From assembly GCA_025358155.1 (NCBI GenBank), contig JANYKR010000105.1, positions 1-34,430 on the forward strand: a DNA stretch of 34,430 nt. The letters are read 5' to 3'. The notes under the pieces were generated by a model that saw only the letters and a list, made by a program, of their open reading frames with translations, ran no database searches and had not been told where the DNA came from. The position numbers were made by a program, and so were the translations under genes. The stretch is from Betaproteobacteria bacterium (lineage in GTDB: Bacteria; Pseudomonadota; Gammaproteobacteria; Burkholderiales; Burkholderiaceae_C). Positions 19,142 through 27,492 of the stretch are shown here, piece by piece; position 1 is the stretch's first letter, and each line of letters starts with the position of its first letter.

Positions 19142-20560
19142 TCAAACGGTGGCGATGCGGATCAGGTTGGTGGTGCCTGCCGTCCCGAAGGGCATGCCGG
19201 CGATCGCCACGATGTATTGCCCGGCCTGGGCAAAGTGGTCGCGCCGCGCGATGTCGCAAGCGCGCTGCGTCATTTGGTCTACATCGGCCACGTCGGCAAT
19301 GTGCACCGAATGCACTCCCCATACCAGGGCCAGCCGGCGCGCGGTCTGCAGGCGCGGCGTCAGACTCAGGATGGGGGACTCCGGCCTCTCGCGTGCGGCG
19401 CGCAGGCTGGTGTGGCCCGAGCTGGTGTAGCAGACGATGGCCGCCGCATGCAGCAAGGTCACGGCGCGGCGCATGGCGCAGCACACGGCCTCGGCCACAT
19501 CGCCACCCGGGCGCGCCGATGTGTGCGAGGTGTCGATCAACTGACGGTACTGCGGATCGGCCTCGACCTGTTCGATGATGCGGTTCATCATGTCGACCGC
19601 CACGACCGGGTACTTGCCGGAGGCCGATTCGGCCGACAGCATCACCGCATCGGCGCCGTCGTAGATGGCGGTGGCCACGTCGGACGCTTCAGCGCGCGTG
19701 GGAATCGGGCTTTCGATCATCGACTCGAGCATCTGGGTCGCCACGATTACAGGCTTGCCGAGCCTGCGGCAGGTGCGCACGATGCGTTTCTGGATCGCCG
19801 GCACACGCTCGGCGGGCAGCTCGACCCCCAGGTCGCCGCGCGCCACCATCACCGCGTCGGCCAGTGCGACGATCTCGTCCAGCCGCTCCACCGCCGACGG
19901 CTTCTCCAACTTGACGACGATGGCCGCGCGGTCACCGATCAGTTCGCGTGCTTCGCTCACGTCTTCGGGGCGCTGAACGAAGGACAGTGCGATCCAGTCG
20001 GCGCCCAACTCCAGTGCCAGCGCCAGGTCCTTTCGGTCTTTATCGGTCAGGGCGGTGATGGGCAACACGACGCCGGGCACGTTGACGCCCTTGCGCTCGG
20101 ACAGCTTGCCGCCGACCAGCACCCTGGTCTCTGCAAAGTCAGCGCCGCAGCGCTCTACCACCAGGCGCAACTTGCCATCGTCCAGCAACAACTCGGCACC
20201 TGGCACCAGCGCCGCGAAAATCTCCGGGTGCGGCAAGCGGGCGCGCCGCTGGTCGCCCGGTGCGGCATCCAGATCCAGGCGGAACGGCTCGCCAGGCGCC
20301 AGCATGACCGGGCCACCGGCAAAGGTGCCAATGCGCAGCTTGGGGCCCTGCAGATCGGCCAGGATGCCTATCGGTCGACCGGTCTCTTGCTCCAGCGCAC
20401 GCAGCACCTTGAAGCGCTCGCTGTGGTCAGCGTGGCTGCCATGGCTGAAGTTGAGGCGGAACACATCGACGCCCGACATGAACAGCTGGCGGACGACCGC
20501 TGGATCGGAACTGGCAGGGCCCAGCGTGGCAACAATCTTGGCGTTTCGGGTTCTGCGCAT
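19142..20560 (-). CDS. pyk: Pyruvate kinase
   Basis: Converts phosphoenolpyruvate and ADP to pyruvate and ATP. The 472-residue protein has the standard features: N-terminal RRTRNAKIVATLGPASS, FRLNFSHGSHADH, the active-site region VVKLEKPSAVERLDEI, MVARGDLGVELPAERVPAIQKRI and VATQMLESMIESPIPTRAEASDVATAIYDGADAVMLSAESASGKYP, and a C-terminal allosteric-type domain. It is the last gene of the gcl-hyi-glxR-glycerate kinase-pyk series, 36 bp after the kinase gene. Its place suggests it draws the 2-phosphoglycerate made from glyoxylate, via enolase, to pyruvate. It is probably a second, pathway-dedicated isozyme rather than the housekeeping one. Confidence 0.95.
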   Translation of the reverse strand: MRRTRNAKIVATLGPASSDPAVVRQLFMSGVDVFRLNFSHGSHADHSERFKVLRALEQETGRPIGILADLQGPKLRIGTFAGGPVMLAPGEPFRLDLDAAPGDQRRARLPHPEIFAALVPGAELLLDDGKLRLVVERCGADFAETRVLVGGKLSERKGVNVPGVVLPITALTDKDRKDLALALELGADWIALSFVQRPEDVSEARELIGDRAAIVVKLEKPSAVERLDEIVALADAVMVARGDLGVELPAERVPAIQKRIVRTCRRLGKPVIVATQMLESMIESPIPTRAEASDVATAIYDGADAVMLSAESASGKYPVVAVDMMNRIIEQVEADPQYRQLIDTSHTSARPGGDVAEAVCCAMRRAVTLLHAAAIVCYTSSGHTSLRAARERPESPILSLTPRLQTARRLALVWGVHSVHIADVADVDQMTQRACDIARRDHFAQAGQYIVAIAGMPFGTAGTTNLIRIATV

Positions 20561-20596
20561 GGTCAGTCTTGAGCAAATGTCACTGGGTTACTTTGA

Positions 20597-21952
20597 TCAA
20601 CCCCCTCGGGGGGGCGTCGGCAACGCCGCCTGGGGCTGCTCGTTGGTGGGCGCGGCGATGAAGATCGCGCGGAAGTCGTTGACGTTGGTCAGCGTGGGGC
20701 CGGTGATCACCGAGTCACCCAGCGCCTGGAAGAACCCATGGCCGTCGTTGTTGGCCAGGCTGTCCTGGGGTTTGATGCCCAGGGCCCAGGCGCGCGCCAA
20801 CGAGTCAGGCCGGAGCAGGGCGCCTGCAATCTCCTCCTGCCCGTCGACACCATCGGTATCGCCGGCCAGCGCGTGGATGCGCGGGTGGCCGTTCAGGACC
20901 ACGCCCAGTGACAGCAAAAATTCAACATTGCGGCCGCCGCGGCCATCACCGCGAAGGGTGACCGTGGTCTCGCCGCCAGACAGCAGCACGCAGGGTGCCG
21001 GGACGGGCTGGCCGCGCTCTGCAACCTGCAGCGCAATGCCAGCCAGCACCTTGCCCACGTCGCGGGCTTCGCCTTCGATGGCGTCACCCAGGATATGGCA
21101 GGCCACGCCAGCGCCCTGGGCCACAGCCGCCGCCGCCTCCAGCGCCATTTGCGGCGTGGCGATCATGCGTATCCGGGCTCCGGCCAGGCGGGGGTCACCG
21201 GGCTTGATCGACTCGCCGCGGCCGCTTTGCAGCACCTCCAGCACCGGGGGCGGCAGGTCGATGCCATAGCGGCGAACAATGGCCAGCGCATCGGCGCAGG
21301 TTGTGGGGTCGGCCACGGTCGGCCCAGAGGCGATGTCCATCGGGTTGTCGCCAGGCACATCCGAGATCAACAGCGTCAGCACCTGCGCGGGATGGCAGGC
21401 CGCCGCCAGCCGGCCACCCTTGATCGCCGAGAGGTGCCGCCGCACGCAATTCATCTCGCTGATGGTGGCGCCAGATTTCAGCAGGGCGCGGTTGACAGCC
21501 TGCTTGTGTTCCAGCGTCAGCCCCGGCAGTGGCAGCGGCAGCAAGGACGAGCCGCCGCCGGAGATCAGGCACAACACGAGGTCTTCCGCATTCAGCCCTT
21601 GCACCAACCCCAGCAGACGCTCGGCGGCCTGCAGCCCGGACGCATCCGGCACCGGGTGCGCCGCCTCCACGATCTCGATGTGCTGGCAGGGCACGCCGTA
21701 GCCGTAACGCGTGACGACCAGGCCGGCCAGTTGTTCAGGCGCGCCTGACCAATGCGCCTCGACCGCGCTCGCCATCGCTGCCGAAGCCTTGCCGGCGCCG
21801 ATCACGATGAGCCTGCCGCGGCCCAGGCTTTGGGGCGACGGCAGATGCGGCGGAATGCAGCGCGACGGTTGTGCCGAGGCGATGGCTGCGGCAAACATCC
21901 GGGTCAGCAAATCGCTGGGCTGTGCGGTGGCTGGCACTGGGGTAGAGGTCAT
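20597..21952 (-). CDS. Glycerate 2-kinase (MOFRL/TtuD type)
   Basis: Class II glycerate kinase, phosphorylating D-glycerate to 2-phosphoglycerate. The 451-residue product has the N-terminal GK-II domain (GRGRLIVIGAGKASAAMASAVEAHW; LISGGGSSLLPLPLPGLTLEHKQAVNRALLKSGATISEMN) and the C-terminal MOFRL domain (LSGGETTVTLRGDGRGGRNVEFLLSLG; AGDTDGVDGQEEIAGA). It starts 17 bp after glxR. The last residues (PQAALPTPPRGG) are encoded by a GC-rich palindromic stretch just before the stop, so the C-terminus may have been extended by a repeat. Similar genes are named ttuD or garK-like; the operon position supports use in glyoxylate assimilation. Confidence 0.92.
   Translation of the reverse strand: MTSTPVPATAQPSDLLTRMFAAAIASAQPSRCIPPHLPSPQSLGRGRLIVIGAGKASAAMASAVEAHWSGAPEQLAGLVVTRYGYGVPCQHIEIVEAAHPVPDASGLQAAERLLGLVQGLNAEDLVLCLISGGGSSLLPLPLPGLTLEHKQAVNRALLKSGATISEMNCVRRHLSAIKGGRLAAACHPAQVLTLLISDVPGDNPMDIASGPTVADPTTCADALAIVRRYGIDLPPPVLEVLQSGRGESIKPGDPRLAGARIRMIATPQMALEAAAAVAQGAGVACHILGDAIEGEARDVGKVLAGIALQVAERGQPVPAPCVLLSGGETTVTLRGDGRGGRNVEFLLSLGVVLNGHPRIHALAGDTDGVDGQEEIAGALLRPDSLARAWALGIKPQDSLANNDGHGFFQALGDSVITGPTLTNVNDFRAIFIAAPTNEQPQAALPTPPRGG
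20601..20627. repeat. Double hairpin at the glycerate kinase/pyk junction
   Basis: Two palindromes lie in series at the 3' end of the glycerate kinase gene: CCCCCTCGGGGG (20601-20612) and GGCGT-CGGCA-ACGCC (20613-20627). They overlap its last codons. They could reduce read-through into pyk or stabilise the upstream mRNA. The C-rich/G-rich arm is similar in style to the element at 12651-12660. Confidence 0.5.
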
Positions 21953-21969
21953 TCGAGGCCTGGTGCGGG

Positions 21970-22875
21970 TCAGTCAGCCTGCTGGCCAATCTCGAAGTTC
22001 GAGAGCTTCTCCAGCGCGCGCACCATGCCCGAATGGTCCCAGGCGGCACCGCCATGCGAGATGCAGGCGCTGAACAACTGTTGCGCCTGTGACGTGGCGG
22101 GCAAGGCCAGGCCCAAAGACTTGGCGGCGCCCAGCGCGAGGTTCAAATCCTTCTGGTGCAGCGCAATGCGGAACCCGGGGTCGAAGGTCCGCTTGATCAT
22201 GCGGTCGCCCAGGATGTCGAGGATGCGCGATGTGGCGAGCCCTCCCATCAGGGCCTGGCGAACCTTGCTCGGGTCAGCACCGGCCTTGGCAGCGAACAGC
22301 AGGCCTTCGGCCACGGCGTTGATGGTCAGCGCCACCACGATCTGGTTGGCCACCTTGCAGGTCTGCCCGTCACCACTGCCGCCCACCAGGGTGATGTTCT
22401 TGCCCATCAGCTCGAACACCGGCTTGACGCGCTCGAACACCTCGGCCTTGCCGCCGACCATGATCGACAGCGTGGCATTCTTGGCGCCGACATCACCGCC
22501 GGACACCGGAGCGTCCAGGTAATCGCAACCCAGGGCCTCGATACGCTTGGCGAACTGCTTGGTCTCCACGGGCGAGATCGAGGACATGTCCACCACCACC
22601 TTGCCGGCCGACAAGCCCAGGGCAACGCCCGATTCGCCGAACAAGGCGTCAGCCACATCCGGTGTGTCGGGCACCATGGTGATGATGATGTCCGAGCTCT
22701 CCGCCACGGCCCTGGCGCTGAGGCACTTTGTCGCCGGGCCGTTGGCAATTGCCTCGGGCAGCGCGCTGCGGGTGTAGACAAAGAGTTGGTGGCCCGCCTG
22801 GAGCAAATGCCCGGCCATGGGGGTGCCCATGATGCCCAGGCCGATGAAACCGATCTTGAGGGGTTGCGCAGTCAC
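21970..22875 (-). CDS. glxR: 2-hydroxy-3-oxopropionate (tartronate semialdehyde) reductase
   Basis: NAD(P)H-dependent reduction of tartronate semialdehyde to D-glycerate. The 301-residue protein is a 3-hydroxyisobutyrate dehydrogenase-family enzyme: Rossmann motif GFIGLGIMGTPMAGHLLQAGH, substrate loop DAPVSGGDVGAKNATLSIMVGG, and catalytic lysine region GQTCKVANQIVVALTINAVAEG. I chose GTG 22875 (VTAQPLKIGF), which has AAGGA 6-7 bp upstream. The frame is open far upstream, but that stretch overlaps hyi in another frame and is not homologous. The gene follows hyi by 46 bp. The symbol garR is also used for this function. Confidence 0.93.
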   Translation of the reverse strand: MTAQPLKIGFIGLGIMGTPMAGHLLQAGHQLFVYTRSALPEAIANGPATKCLSARAVAESSDIIITMVPDTPDVADALFGESGVALGLSAGKVVVDMSSISPVETKQFAKRIEALGCDYLDAPVSGGDVGAKNATLSIMVGGKAEVFERVKPVFELMGKNITLVGGSGDGQTCKVANQIVVALTINAVAEGLLFAAKAGADPSKVRQALMGGLATSRILDILGDRMIKRTFDPGFRIALHQKDLNLALGAAKSLGLALPATSQAQQLFSACISHGGAAWDHSGMVRALEKLSNFEIGQQAD

Positions 22876-22921
22876 TGAGAGTCCTTGGTGGTGGTGTCGG
22901 GTCGACGGTGTGGTTGACGGC

Positions 22922-23701
22922 TCAGCGCACGAAGGGCTGGTGCCACCCCAGGCCGGCTTCGGTGGTGGTTGCGGGCTTGTATTCACAGCCAACCCAGCCG
23001 CTGTAGCCGATGCGGTCGAGATGGGAGAACAGAAACCCGTAGTTGATCTCGCCCGTGCCGGGTTCGTTGCGGCCCGGGTTGTCGGCGAGCTGGATGTGGC
23101 CGATGCGCGCCAGGTGCTTCTGCATCGTCGCCGCCAACTCACCCTCCATCCGCTGCGCGTGGTAAATGTCGTACTGCACGAAGGCATTGTCAGCCCCCAC
23201 CTCGTCGAGGATCTCGAGCGCCTGGGCCGTTCGGTTCAGGTAGAAGCCCGGTATGTCGCAGGTGTTGATCGGCTCGATCAGCAAGCGCAGGCCGGCCTGC
23301 TTCAGCGCCGTCGCGGCGAACTTGAGGTTTTCGACCACGGTTGTGCGCAGCTGCGCCTCACTGGCCCCCGCAGGCGCCTTGCCGAGCAGGCAATTGAGTT
23401 GCGTGACGCCCAAGGCCTGTGCGTACTCGATGGCCTGGGCGACGCCCGCACGGAACTCGGCTTCGCGCCCGGACAAACAAGCGATGCCACGCTCGCCTGC
23501 GTCCCAATCGCCGGCCGGCAGGTTGTGCAACACCAGCGTCAAACGGTGGGCGTCGAGACGGGCCTTGATGTCACCCACAGCAAACGCGTAGGGAAACAAG
23601 AACTCAACGGCCGTGAAGCCTGCCTTGGCGGCGCGCTCGAAGCGGTCGAGAAAGGCAACCTCGGTGAACAACATCGTGAGGTTCGCAGCGAACTTGGGCA
23701 T
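22922..23701 (-). CDS. hyi: Hydroxypyruvate isomerase
   Basis: Interconverts hydroxypyruvate and tartronate semialdehyde, next to glyoxylate carboligase. The 259-residue TIM-barrel protein starts MPKFAANLTMLFTEVAFLDRFERAAKAGF and carries the AP-endonuclease-2-like/isomerase motifs LIEPINTCDIPGFYL, QYDIYHAQRMEGEL and IGHIQLADNPGRNEPGTGEINY. ATG 23701 has an AGGAG 7 bp upstream. The gene begins 31 bp after the gcl stop, in the usual gcl-hyi-glxR order. Confidence 0.94.
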   Translation of the reverse strand: MPKFAANLTMLFTEVAFLDRFERAAKAGFTAVEFLFPYAFAVGDIKARLDAHRLTLVLHNLPAGDWDAGERGIACLSGREAEFRAGVAQAIEYAQALGVTQLNCLLGKAPAGASEAQLRTTVVENLKFAATALKQAGLRLLIEPINTCDIPGFYLNRTAQALEILDEVGADNAFVQYDIYHAQRMEGELAATMQKHLARIGHIQLADNPGRNEPGTGEINYGFLFSHLDRIGYSGWVGCEYKPATTTEAGLGWHQPFVR

Positions 23702-23732
23702 AGGGTGCTCCTGGTCTGGGTGGGCGTGGGGT

Positions 23733-25523
23733 TCAGTCGAGCATGCCGACGGCAGTGGGCGCATCGGCCTTGCCGGCCGCAAGCTCTTCGAACTCGACGA
23801 CGTTGTCGATCTCGGTGCCCATGGCGATGTTGGTCACACGCTCCAGGATGATCTCGATCACCACGGGCACGCGAAACTCGGCCATCCAGGCTTCGGCTTG
23901 CTTGATGGCCGGCGCGATCTCTTCTTGCTTGTGCACCCGAATGCCCTTGCAGCCCAGGCCCTCGACCACCTTCAGATGGTCGACGCCGTAGCTCTGCGTA
24001 ACCTCATGCGCTGGCGTGTTGATGTTCTCGAAGCCCAACTGCACGCAGTAATCCATCGTGAAGCCGCGCTGCGACTGCCGGATCAGCCCCAGGTAGCTGT
24101 TGTTCACGACCACGTGGATGTAGGGCAGCTTGAACTGCGCACCCACTGCCAGCTCTTCGAGCATGAACTGGAAGTCGTAGTCGCCGGACAGGGCCACCAG
24201 CTTGCGCGTCGGGTCGGCGGCGCGCACGCCCAGCGCTGCCGGAATCGTCCAGCCCAGCGGGCCGGCCTGGCCGCAGTTGATCCAGTGGCGCGGGTGGTAG
24301 ACATGCAGAAACTGTGCGCCGGCGATCTGCGACAGGCCGATCGTCGAGACGTAGGTGACGTCACGGCCGAACGCGTTGTTCATGCACTGGTACACACGCT
24401 GCGGCTTCATCGGAACGCTGTCGAAATTGGTCTTGCGCAGGTACTGCACGTCAGACTTGCGGGCTGAACATTCAGCAGCCCAAGCCGTGCGGTCGCGCAG
24501 TTTGCCAGCGGCCTTCCACTCCTGGGCCACCTCGACAAACAGTTGCAGCGCCGCCTTGGCATCGCTGACGATGCCGTAGTCGGGAGCAAACACACGGCCG
24601 ATCTGCGTTGGCTCGATATCGACGTGGATGAACTTGCGGCCCTTGCAATAGACCTCGGGTGACCCGGTGTGGCGGTTGGCCCAGCGGTTGCCGATGCCCA
24701 GCACAAAGTCGCTGGCCAGCATCGTGGCGTTGCCGTAGCGGTGGCTGGTCTGCAGGCCGCACATGCCCGCCATCAGCGGGTGATCATCAGGGATGCTGCC
24801 CCAGCCCATCAGTGTGGGGATCACCGGGACGCCGGCGATCTCGGCAAACTGTTGCAGCAGGTCGGACGCATCGGCGTTGATGATGCCGCCGCCGGCCACG
24901 ATCAGCGGACGCTCGGCGCCATTGAGCATCTCGATGGCCTTCTCGATCTGCTTGCGCGAGGCGGTGGGCTTGTACACCGACAGCGGTTCGTAGGTGTCGA
25001 TGTCGAACTCGATCTCGGCCATCTGCACGTCGAACGGCAGGTCGATCAATACCGGGCCGGGGCGACCGGAACGCATCAAGTGGAAGGCCTGCTGGAACGC
25101 GCGCGGCACCTGGGCCGGCTCCATCACGGTGGTGGCCCACTTGGTCACCGGCTTGGCGATGGTTGCAATGTCGACCGCCTGAAAGTCTTCCTTGTGCAGA
25201 CGAGCGCGCGGCGCTTGGCCGGTGATGCACAGGATCGGGATCGAGTCGGCCTGTGCGGAATACAAACCCGTGATCATGTCGGTGCCGGCAGGCCCCGAGG
25301 TGCCGATGCACACGCCGATGTTGCCGGCCTTGGCCCGCGTGTAGCCCTCGGCCATGTGGGATGCACCCTCGACATGCCGAGCCAGGATGTGGCCAATCGA
25401 CTGGCGCTCGCGCAGCTGCGCATAGAGCGGGTTGATCGCCGCACCCGGCACGCCGAAGGCCTGGGTTACGCCTTCTTTCTCCATCACCAAAACCGCGGCC
25501 ATTGCGGCCTTCATCTTTGCCAT
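23733..25523 (-). CDS. gcl: Glyoxylate carboligase
   Basis: Thiamine-diphosphate- and FAD-dependent enzyme that joins two glyoxylates into tartronate semialdehyde and CO2. The 596-residue product has an N-terminal Pyr domain ([31 protein letters not shown]), a central FAD-type domain and a C-terminal PP domain ([15 protein letters not shown]...[15 protein letters not shown]). Residue 51 is valine in RHVEG, the hallmark of Gcl, which lacks the usual ThDP-activating glutamate. ATG 25523 has GGAG 8 bp upstream; the upstream open frame is non-homologous. It leads the operon gcl-hyi-glxR-glycerate kinase-pyk and receives glyoxylate from allantoin breakdown. Confidence 0.97.
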   Translation of the reverse strand: MAKMKAAMAAVLVMEKEGVTQAFGVPGAAINPLYAQLRERQSIGHILARHVEGASHMAEGYTRAKAGNIGVCIGTSGPAGTDMITGLYSAQADSIPILCITGQAPRARLHKEDFQAVDIATIAKPVTKWATTVMEPAQVPRAFQQAFHLMRSGRPGPVLIDLPFDVQMAEIEFDIDTYEPLSVYKPTASRKQIEKAIEMLNGAERPLIVAGGGIINADASDLLQQFAEIAGVPVIPTLMGWGSIPDDHPLMAGMCGLQTSHRYGNATMLASDFVLGIGNRWANRHTGSPEVYCKGRKFIHVDIEPTQIGRVFAPDYGIVSDAKAALQLFVEVAQEWKAAGKLRDRTAWAAECSARKSDVQYLRKTNFDSVPMKPQRVYQCMNNAFGRDVTYVSTIGLSQIAGAQFLHVYHPRHWINCGQAGPLGWTIPAALGVRAADPTRKLVALSGDYDFQFMLEELAVGAQFKLPYIHVVVNNSYLGLIRQSQRGFTMDYCVQLGFENINTPAHEVTQSYGVDHLKVVEGLGCKGIRVHKQEEIAPAIKQAEAWMAEFRVPVVIEIILERVTNIAMGTEIDNVVEFEELAAGKADAPTAVGMLD

Positions 25524-25886
25524 TGAGGTCTCCTGCTGTCGATAGGAGAATGTTCGTCGCTTGCCCGCGCGCTGAGAAGACCAGTCCGGTGATAAGCAAT
25601 ATTCCAAGGCGCTATAAATGGGCGGTGGCCGAGGAGAAGTGGCTGCCAGATCGACACGAAGGTCCTGCTCGTTTCGCAGGATGCGCAAAGATCGCTTCGT
25701 TGGTCGCACCGGCAGCCAGGCCGTAGTGCACGCGCGGCTGCGATGGGGTGGGCGGTGTGACCTTGAATCGGGGTGGTCTTTCGACAGGTGAAGCGAGTGG
25801 CTCGGCCGAGGCCGCGCCAGAGCGAAGAAAGGGGAGAACGGGTGTGTGGTGCGAGGGCCCCGAGGCCCTGCCAGGCTGAGCGAGCT
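25524..25886. other. Promoter-containing gap upstream of gcl
   Basis: 363 bp with no supportable gene between the NCS2 stop and gcl. An AT-richer block at about 25590-25620 (GATAAGCAATATTCC then CTATAAATG) stands out in GC-rich surroundings. It lies 70-95 bp upstream of gcl, so it is the best place for the gcl promoter or an activator site. I could not assign clear -35 and -10 elements, and no GTATAC palindrome of the GntR type occurs here. Confidence 0.45.
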
Positions 25887-27389
25887 TCAGTGGGCTTCGG
25901 CGGATTTGGCGGCCTCTATCGCGCCGGCTTCATCGCCTCGTGCACCATTGAAGAAGATGTTCAACACAACCGCCGCGACTGCGGTAAGCAGGATCCCTGA
26001 CTCGAGCAACGGGTGCAGGGAGTGCGACATCTGCTGGGTCCAGCGCGGTGCCACCAGCGGGATCAAGCCGAAGCCGATGGCCAGGGCCACGATGTAGAGG
26101 TTGTTTCGGTTGCCCTTGTAATCCACCGTGGACAGGATGCGGATGCCGGTGGCTGCCACCATGCCAAACATCACCAGGCCAGCACCACCCAGCACAAACG
26201 GGGGGATCGCCTCGACGAACGCGGCCATCTTCGGCAGCATGCCCAGCACGACCATGATGATGCCGCCGGCCACGCAGACCCAGCGGCTCTTCACACCGGT
26301 GACACCCACCAGACCGACGTTCTGCGAGAAGCTGGTGTAGGGGAAGGTGTTGAAGATGCCGCCGATCAGCGTGCCCAGGCCGTCGGTGCGCAAGCCTGCC
26401 GCCAGTTCGGGCTGGCTGATCTTCTTGCCGGTGATGTCGGACAACGCCAGGAACATTCCGGTGGATTCGATCATCACCACAACCATCACCAGCACCATGG
26501 TCAGGATCATCACCGGGTCGAAGGTGGGCATGCCAAAGGCGAACGGCGTGACAACGTCGAACCAGTGGGCCTTGCCAACCTTGTCAAAGTTCATCTTGCC
26601 CATGGCCATGGCCACCGCGCAACCCGCCACGATGCCCAGCAACACCGAGATGTTGGCAACAAAGCCACGGGCGTACTTCACCAGCAACAAGATGAAGACC
26701 AGCACCGCGGCAGCAACCGCCATGTTGTCCAGCGCGCCGTAGCTCAGGTTGTCGACCATCGGGATCGGCCCTGTCAACTTGATCGCCGGGGCTGATGCAC
26801 CAGCAGGCATCGACGCCGCCGCCTCCAGCGCTTTTGCCTTGGCACCGTCGACCATCGCCACCAGTTTGGGGACGTCCACACTCTGCGCCAGCGGGGCGGG
26901 GCCGCCCATCGCCCAGCCCACGCCCACCCGCATCAAGCTGATGCCGATGATGGCGATGATGGTGCCGGTGACCACCGGCGGGAAGAACCGCAGCAACTTG
27001 CTGACGATGGGCGCAATGATCATCGAGACAATGCCGGCACCGATGATGGCGCCGAAGATCGCTCTCGCACCGTCAACCCCAGGCACTGCGTTGGCAAACG
27101 CCACCATCGGCCCGACCGCTGCGAAGGTGACGCCCATCATCACCGGCAGCTTGATGCCGAACCATTTTGTGAAGCCCAGCGACTGGATCAGCGTGACGAT
27201 GCCGCAGGCAAACAAGTCGGCCGAGATCAGCAGCGCCACTTGCTCCGGGCTGAGCTTGAGCGCACGGCCGACGATCAGCGGCACCGCGATCGCACCGGCA
27301 TACATCACCAGCACATGCTGCAAGCCAAGTGCGGCAAGGCGGCCGGTGGGCAATTTCTCGTCCACCGGGTGGACATCTGAAGTCGTCAT
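25887..27389 (-). CDS. NCS2-family xanthine/urate permease
   Basis: Proton- or sodium-coupled purine importer of the NCS2/NAT family, 500 residues with about 12-14 hydrophobic segments. The NAT signature QNVGLVGVTG is present, preceded by TFPYTSFS. Early segments (LGLQHVLVMYAGAIAVPLIVG) are typical of UraA/XanQ/UacT proteins. ATG 27389 (MTTSDVHPVDEK) has GGAG about 9 bp upstream. It is encoded directly downstream of puuD on the same strand, with 103 bp between them, so urate or xanthine are the most likely substrates. Uracil cannot be excluded from sequence alone. Confidence 0.9.
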   Translation of the reverse strand: MTTSDVHPVDEKLPTGRLAALGLQHVLVMYAGAIAVPLIVGRALKLSPEQVALLISADLFACGIVTLIQSLGFTKWFGIKLPVMMGVTFAAVGPMVAFANAVPGVDGARAIFGAIIGAGIVSMIIAPIVSKLLRFFPPVVTGTIIAIIGISLMRVGVGWAMGGPAPLAQSVDVPKLVAMVDGAKAKALEAAASMPAGASAPAIKLTGPIPMVDNLSYGALDNMAVAAAVLVFILLLVKYARGFVANISVLLGIVAGCAVAMAMGKMNFDKVGKAHWFDVVTPFAFGMPTFDPVMILTMVLVMVVVMIESTGMFLALSDITGKKISQPELAAGLRTDGLGTLIGGIFNTFPYTSFSQNVGLVGVTGVKSRWVCVAGGIIMVVLGMLPKMAAFVEAIPPFVLGGAGLVMFGMVAATGIRILSTVDYKGNRNNLYIVALAIGFGLIPLVAPRWTQQMSHSLHPLLESGILLTAVAAVVLNIFFNGARGDEAGAIEAAKSAEAH

Positions 27390-27449
27390 GCTTGTCTCCT
27401 GCTTTTTGCGGTTTACGGTCGGGGGATATGGGCCACTTGGCCGAGCCCG

Positions 27450-27485
27450 CCCAGCGTGCTGCGGGCCTGCCGCAGACACGCTGGG
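27450..27485 (-). terminator. Strong hairpin after puuD
   Basis: A nearly perfect 15-bp stem: outer arms CCCAGCGTG/CACGCTGGG, inner arms CTGCGG/CCGCAG, one bulged A and a 5-nt loop. It begins seven bases after the puuD stop. No T-tract follows, so it may be a partial terminator or RNA stabiliser between puuD and the NCS2 gene. A second palindrome, GGCCACTTGGCC, lies at 27431-27442. Confidence 0.55.
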
Positions 27486-27492
27486 TTGAACA

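Noticed and set aside
20593-20600. TTGATCAA near the pyk start as an Fnr site
   Set aside because: The half sites abut with no spacer, and a glycolytic gene behind a kinase gene is not an expected target.
22876-23187. Longer glxR start giving 405 residues
   Set aside because: The extra 100 or so residues overlap hyi in another frame and lack homology; the Rossmann motif begins directly after GTG 22875, which has a good ribosome site.
25524-25709. Longer gcl start at 25709
   Set aside because: The added segment is Arg/Pro/Ser-rich and non-homologous, while ATG 25523 has GGAG upstream and matches the usual Gcl N-terminus with V51 in register.
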